In this document: piece after piece, positions 58,110-64,000 of the stretch | Position numbering within the stretch: position 1 is the stretch's first letter | How the letters are laid out: each line of letters begins with the position of its first letter | Origin: Marasmius tenuissimus | Lineage: Eukaryota > Basidiomycota > Agaricomycetes > Agaricales > Marasmiaceae | DNA: 64,000 bases | Assembly: GCA_029532415.1 (NCBI GenBank) | Contig: JAQOTA010000057.1 | Coordinates: 744,001-808,000, forward strand | Direction of reading: 5' to 3' | Notes under the pieces: model-generated | The model's input: the letters and a program-made list of their open reading frames with translations, nothing else | Told to the model about the DNA's origin: nothing | Database searches by the model: none | Program-made: the position numbers and the translations under genes

Positions 58110-60035
58110 GTCGTCGTTCGGGCCGGATGAGGCGCGCTCAGGATATACCTTTGGTCAAGAACTGGTATCTGGAACACTGCCCGCCCAACCAGCCAGTCAA
58201 GGTCCGAGTGTCGTACCAGAAGCTCCTCAAGTGCTATGTTCTGAACGAGCTCAAAACATGACTGGAGAAGGCGATGACAAAGAAGAATCCCTTCTGTCAA
58301 CTGAAGTCTACGAAGTTCTTCCAGACGACAAAGCTGGATTGGGTTGAAGCCGGTTTGCAAGTGTGCCGACAAGGTTATAACATGCTGAACCTGTTGATTC
58401 ACCGAAAGGTATGTGCCCCACGGATTACGGAAAGGAATTTCCTTCTGACGCCTTCCCGTTAGAACTTGAACTACCTTCACTTGGACTACAACCTCAATCT
58501 GAAACCCGTGAAGACTATGACTACCAAAGAACGAAAGAAGTCCCGTTTCGGAAATGCCTTCCATCTTTGTCGTGAAATCCTTTACCTGGCGAAACTGGTG
58601 GTCAATGCCAACGTCCAGTTCCGTCTCGGTAACGTTGATGCCTTCCAGCTTGCCGATGCTCTCCAGTACATCTTCGCACACATTGGTGCCCTCACCGGAA
58701 TGTATCGTTACAAGTACAAGGTGGGTTCCGAGCTTGTTCTTGCGTAAACTCAATGACTTATGACTCCATGCAGTTGACGAGACAGGTCCGAATGACGAAG
58801 GACTTGAAGCATCCGATCTACTAGCGCTTCAACACTGGTCCGGTTGGAAAGGGTCCTGGTAATGGATTCTGGGCACCCGGGTGGAGAGTGTGGTTGTTCT
58901 TGATGAGAGGTATTGTGCCTCTGGAGCGATGGTAATGTGTTTCCCGAATTATCAACGTGCTGTGGTTAACATAGTTTCAGGCTGGGCAACCTTCTTGCAC
59001 GTCAGTTCGAGGGGAGAAACAGTAAAGGAATCGCCAAAACTGTTACAAAGCAGCGTGTCGAATCTCACTATGACCTCGAATTGCGAGCCGCCGTTATGCA
59101 CGATATCCTCGACATGATGCCTGAATCCATCAAGCAAAACAAGGCAAAGACAATTCTGCAGCATCTGTCGGAAGCTTGGCAATGCTGGAAGGCGAACAGC
59201 AAGTTGATGCTTTCAGAACTCTTGAGATATGTTTCTCACGAGGTACATCAGTCCCTTGGAAGGTGCCCGGTATGCCGACTGCTATCGAAAACATCGTCCT
59301 TTGATACATCAAGAGCAAGGCCGACTGGTGGTGTTCCGTTGCTCACTACAACCGAGAGCGTATTAGGCGCGGTGCTTCTGTCGACAAGGCAGTCATGAAG
59401 AAGAACTTGGGTCGTCTCACTCGTAAGTGCCCTTGCAATGTCTTTGCCCATGGTGTCTGATGCTACCACAACTCCTTAGGGTTGTATCTTAAAGCGGAAC
59501 AAGAGAGGCAGCATGCCTACCTCAAGGATGGTCCTTATATCAGCGCCAAAGAAGCTGTCGCAATCTACACGGCGACAGTGCATTGGCTGGAAAGCAGGAA
59601 GTTTGCGTCGATCCCCTTCCCGTTAGTGAAGTTTTCACCGTCCCATGACTTGCGTCTCACGTTTTTGCTAGGCCCCTGTCCTACAAACATGACACGAAAC
59701 TGCTGGTTTTGGCACTCGAAAAACTGAAGGAGGCTTATTCGGTCAAGGGTGAGCTACCATACCCCGTGTATCTCATGAACCATAACTGAAAACGGCGTTT
59801 CAGGTCGTCTCAATCAATCTCAGAGAGAAGAACTCGCCCTTATCGAACAGGCTTACGACAACCCGCACGAATGTATGTGGCTTCATCATTTTTATCTCTT
59901 CCTCGCTCATCAGTGCCACAGGTCTATCTCGTATCAAGCGTCTGCTGTTGACGCAGCGTGCATTCAAGGAATCTGGAATCGAATTCTTTGACACGTATGA
60001 CAAACTGATTCCTTGCTACGATATCGAGCCTATCG
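58110..60035 (+). pseudogene. PRP8 splicing-factor fragment
   Basis: Highly recognisable U5 snRNP Prp8 N-terminal region: [18 protein letters not shown], then [100 protein letters not shown] and [17 protein letters not shown], ending near YDIEPIEK. Introns are retained, for example 58409-58462 (54 nt). One, near 59207, uses a GC donor (GCAAGT). Stops: TGA 58259, TAG near 58820, TGA near 59301. Prp8 is normally about 2,300 aa and single-copy; only about 550 codons are here, without the start. Confidence 0.93.
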
Positions 60036-60044
60036 AGAAAATGC

Positions 60045-60345
60045 CATTTCCTCTGAACATTCCACTCGCGTACCCCGTACCTCTGTTCGAATGGACTTTC
60101 GACGATCCTCGGGTTCTAGATCCTGATATCTATGTGAGGTTAACGTTGACCTCGATTCGAAACTCCTGGACTCACCATAACCCCCGCTTTATCTTTCCGG
60201 ATATTGTATTTCGCGTTCCGCCGACCCCACAACACACTGGTATCCAACTCCAGATTTCGTGTCGTGTTCCTTACTCCCGATTTACTTGCACAGCGGCGTT
60301 TACATCTTCTCAACAGTCACCGACGCTCAGGTGGTACCGCTGAGC
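60045..60345 (+). pseudogene. Unidentified gene fragment after PRP8 relic
   Basis: An open frame continues after the PRP8 similarity ends: [20 protein letters not shown], then [20 protein letters not shown]. It does not fit Prp8 at that point and looks like a piece of another protein. I do not recognise the source. Confidence 0.35.
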
Positions 60346-63300
60346 GAGTTTTTTGAGAGGCAAGTGGCAACAAAAATCTTTTGAGACAGCGCGTGTACCG
60401 TCCTAACGAACAGAGTCAATAGACATGTACTTGGCAATTATATACAGAACGTACGTACCTCGCGACTGATCTGCTCGGTCATTCTCATGGCAACTTCCCC
60501 TCGCCATAAAGCTAATCGCATATGCGATAGCTTCATAGAGTTTGTCGGCGTGGAGAACCTTGAGACGAATCGGAACAGGCCAAATTGTCATACTAGAGAT
60601 AACAAAGAGCCTCCTTCGGGTGACCACCCTCGCGGTCAACGTATCAGAGGTATAATGAGTGCACGTCCTGTACGGGGGTATACGGTATACCCAAAGAGTT
60701 GAGCTGCGTTTGTATTCGCAAAAGTAGATGGGAGAACGAGCTTCATATCCTCGACCGGACATTCCGATCACTCCAAGAACCGCACAAGAGACTCCACCGC
60801 AGCATCTTCACTCAACGGTGTGTTGAGCTTGGGCTTCAATCGCTGCAGGGAGGGGAGTACCAGCCAGTCAAGGAATGTCCAAGGGTGCTCCCCACCAAAC
60901 GTCAAGTCGAGTGAGCGAAGAAAAGGGTGGCCGTGATAATCTTTCGGATGTGGGTGTAGTGAGGAAAATCGATCGCGTTGATGACAATTCCAACTACTAC
61001 TCCGCCTGAGGTCCGGGAACACATGATCTTTTTCCCTAAGAGCGACTGGAGCAGGACAAGCTACGATAGAAGCTGGAACTGCGACGAGATCGAGTCGAAA
61101 CCTTGTGATTGTAAGACCTCATCCGAGTCGGCCATCTGCTGGTCCCATCCATTTCGAAGCCTGGGCAAACGTCACTATGAGTTCGTCGCTCACAAGAGTG
61201 ATCGAAAAATACCCTGTACGTCCCGCATTAACAGAATAGCCATCGCCTGAAAGTTGGCTTTGTGTTCCGTACGGGGAAGGGGGTACTTCTGGACCTGAAC
61301 ACAATTCAGACACTGCTCGGACACGGGCGAAGGTGGCCTACGTGAAACGACGTACCGATATTCCCGAAACCCTCCGAGTTGTTCGTGACAGCAGTCGCCT
61401 GAGAAGATGGTCTTGTAACACCTCCAAGTCCACCCAAACATCTCCCGACCCACATAAAACATCTCCGAAGCCCCATCAAACACCCTCAGAACCCCTACGA
61501 CCACCCTCTAACGCGCCTCTCCCTCGCCCAAACAACGTCCACCGGATAGGCAAAACCCGCCGTATGTATCTTTCGCAAGTTCACGGTGTAGTTTTCAAGC
61601 TAATACGCTTGTACGCCACACATCGTTTGCGGAGAGATTAAGGTGCATCGTCTAGCAATGAAAGACGTTCAGCATATAATATGGAGAATTCTGAGCGGCA
61701 CTCACGATGCTGTCGTTGGGTCTAGCCTCAACCAGCTTCCCCTCTTCCGACTTCGGAGTAAAAGTCAAGTTCTATGGATGCCTCCCGGCCATGAAACGAG
61801 TCACAAGCAAGCTCATTACCATCAGGATCCCGGGATTCTGACAACGCTTTCCCCCAACCTGAACGGGATTTCCATCGCTCCGAGCCCATAACAGCAACCG
61901 GATGGTGATTAAAATATTAGCCTCCCATCTCCAAATCTACGCGTACTTGGACCAGAAAGTGTCGTTGTTGAGACCGATAGCAACGTCGCCAGTCGCTAGT
62001 TTCGCCGGACGAGTCCACTAGGATGTATCGGCCACCCCACTCTAGATGTTTAGACCGTTCGGAAGGAGAACGAGGAACGAGGAAGTATCGTCCGAGTCCA
62101 TGACGAATGCTGCATCTAGGTAGTGTACACCTGGTTCTTCGATTCTGATATGTTTGTCTGCCCATTCATCTGTGACGAGGGAGGTATCTGGCCTGCCTTT
62201 CGTCGAAAGGTAGGAGGATGCCTCAAAAAACACAGCCAGTCAGTACGGAGGAGAATGCGACGACTGCCTCCAAAGTAACGTACGACCCAAGTAACCTCTC
62301 TTGAACTTCCAACTCCGTCTTCGAGACTTCGTTGGGTTGTTCTAACCATCGTTACTTTTTCGCCGTTTGTCCTTCTGGGCAACAGTGTTGGGAACAGGGC
62401 CCAGGCGCGCCGGATGCCTCGAAATTGGCTGAGGGAGATTCAAGCCGTGGTGGTTTCCACCTCTGCTGGCGGCAGAAGGAAATAATTTGCATAGAATGAC
62501 TTGTTTGGCAAAGAAGTCGGCTTGGATGATCGAATATAGCTCGTCGTGATGGTGGTTTCGGTTGGGGTTACGGGCGCCAATTGTCTTCACGTGCCTTGTC
62601 CGCGACAACCACTTTGACTCCCAAACTCAGAGCAGTGAGTCCAAGATGCTACAAATCAGAAACTGTGGGCTAGGTTACGGTATGTCCGTGAGTTGCCCAT
62701 TCGACACGTTACTGACGAGCGGCTAGTCACCCAGAGACACTCAGAGAACAACAAACAGAAGATCCAATGTGTTTGAATCCCACAAATAATCAATGACACT
62801 CATCCAGTCACTCGTCTGAGAGAACAGACGGCAGATACTTTGGTTGCTGTTAGGCTGACCTAGCTGTACGTCTCTTCCACGCCTTCTCCTCACCTTTCTA
62901 TCTCATTCGTCCGTCGTACTTGTCTTTTTTCCCTTACCATTGTCCTTTTTTCTCGCTAGCTGATCTCCCTTCTCCCTATAGGTATAGGTCAACGTTGTCA
63001 TCTTCTCACATCCAAAAACATTCGCGGTCCCTCTCTCGAAAGCACCAGTCGTTCCCGTCTCGGCTTCTCTCTCGACTTCCCGGTTCTCCAAACGAGAACC
63101 TGCGTCGGCGTCACAGCGTCATCCCATCCAGGCCAACTACAACTACAACTCGAATCGCGTCACTGTACCAAAATTTCGTGGCCTGCTCTCAACTCTCGGC
63201 CATCAACCTACGCCTCGATATCGGAGTGGAGCGTATAGACGATAGGGGCGCTGGGGATAAAGCTGAGCGGGCGCAAGAGACTGTTACGATTGGAAATAAC

Positions 63301-64000
63301 AACGAACTCGGACCATCAACTGCGGCCTCCCTTGCACGAATCATCCGAATCAGACGGCGCCCTATCCACAGCTGATCATACACCCCGTTTTTCTGCCAAC
63401 CTCTACCGTTGGACGCGTAGCCCCCACCGACATCTCGGCGTTCGCTGCACCACTATTTAGGACGTCAAGTCCAAGATACATTCCATTTCCGCGAGCACAG
63501 GCTCCCCCCTTAATCCCAAGAGATCAACCGTCACAGGAGGGAAGGGTGCGTAGATAGTAGATGCGCCGAGGATGGTCCAACTTGTTATGAAAAGCAGGAG
63601 AAGGGGGGGCCGCCGGGATAGACGAAGGAGTTGTTGTCGAAAAAAGTCGGCCAAGAGATCCCTCGCTGTGCTATGTCGACCTCTAGCGAGGGTCTGGTGG
63701 ACAAAGACCTCCCTTACCGTTACTTGATTGGTTTTTTTAAAAATTTCTTTTCATTATCAGCTACAGACTGGCATACCCTCATTCTGCGTCCTCACATCAC
63801 GGATCTGTAGCATCAAGTACATATTTCTTTTTACCTGTTTCCTCCGTCACCGCTTGTTGTCCCATTGCACCTGTAGTCTTTCTTCCTGGTCAATGCGCTA
63901 CTTCAGTCAACGCTGTCAACACACTTTACAACTCGATTATGAAGGTATATCTGTCCTTTCTGCCCATCTAGTTTGTGAGAACCTGCATACGATAACTTCC
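60346..64000. other. No supportable gene to the window end
   Basis: Both strands have only short frames. Some stretches look protein-like (plus strand near 61020, HMIFFPKSDWSRTSYDRSWN; minus strand near 62230-62050, ADKHIRIEEPGVHYLDAAFV) and may be further gene fragments, but I cannot name them. Pyrimidine-rich DNA at 62870-62970 resembles a 5' leader, and the frame that follows (62920-63375) has no known domain. Confidence 0.4.

Noticed and set aside
60978..61250. Frame with SWNCDEIESKPCDCK, considered as a glycosyltransferase tail
   Set aside because: Only a vague Cys-rich resemblance; too short and broken to name.
1..64000. CRISPR arrays, bacterial operons, phage genes
   Set aside because: No spacer-repeat structure or prokaryotic gene organisation is seen; the sequence is eukaryotic.

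Overview
This window is fungal nuclear DNA, most likely from an Agaricomycete basidiomycete. The evidence is dense 45-80 nt GT-AG introns, Plavaka-type Tnp2 (CACTA) and Ty3/gypsy elements, intron-containing tRNA genes, and mushroom-type orphan families (seven-helix membrane proteins, F-box proteins, single-pass proteins with a PPDY-containing tail). It is a transposon- and relic-rich accessory region, not a conserved gene-dense one. Multi-exon models below were built by hand from splice sites and reading phase; exon phases were checked to close, but no search was run.

Layout. 1.8-7.6 kb: a probable CACTA/Plavaka element with a damaged Tnp2 transposase (+) flanked by two spliced minus-strand genes. 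8.5-9.9 kb: an F-box gene with a frameshift. 10.8-17.4 kb: a cluster of seven-helix membrane protein paralogues; only the copy at 15.18-16.84 kb is intact. 19.9-26.9 kb and 43.8-49.1 kb: two direct copies of a segmental duplication. Copy B is CpG-preserved, with intact tRNA-Asn/tRNA-Gly genes, a small membrane-anchored gene and a complete mitochondrial carrier gene (48.86-50.44 kb). Copy A has lost many CpGs, its tRNA genes are decayed, its carrier gene is truncated, and a Tc1 element sits in the carrier intron.

26.9-29.5 kb: an unclassified stretch with an orphan reading frame among repeated GCCTCCGAAGC-like palindromes. 30.2-39.6 kb: a full-length but broken Ty3/gypsy element with 226-bp LTRs and an ATCAA target duplication, which was itself hit by a TIR element (carrying a hAT MITE) and a 525-bp solo-LTR-like insertion. 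40.9-42.4 kb: a single-pass membrane protein gene.

50.6-51.7 kb: more tRNA genes and tRNA fragments. 52.3-55.7 kb: a large spliced gene of an unnamed family with late inactivating changes. 56.9-60.3 kb: intron-retaining fragments of acetyl-CoA synthetase, the SSN6/CYC8 TPR corepressor and PRP8 abut head-to-tail, suggesting capture by a mobile element. The rest, to 64 kb, holds no gene I can support.

The only host genes that look functional are the mitochondrial carrier, the seven-helix gene, the small gene at 44.3-45.1 kb, possibly the 40.9-kb membrane protein, and the tRNA genes.
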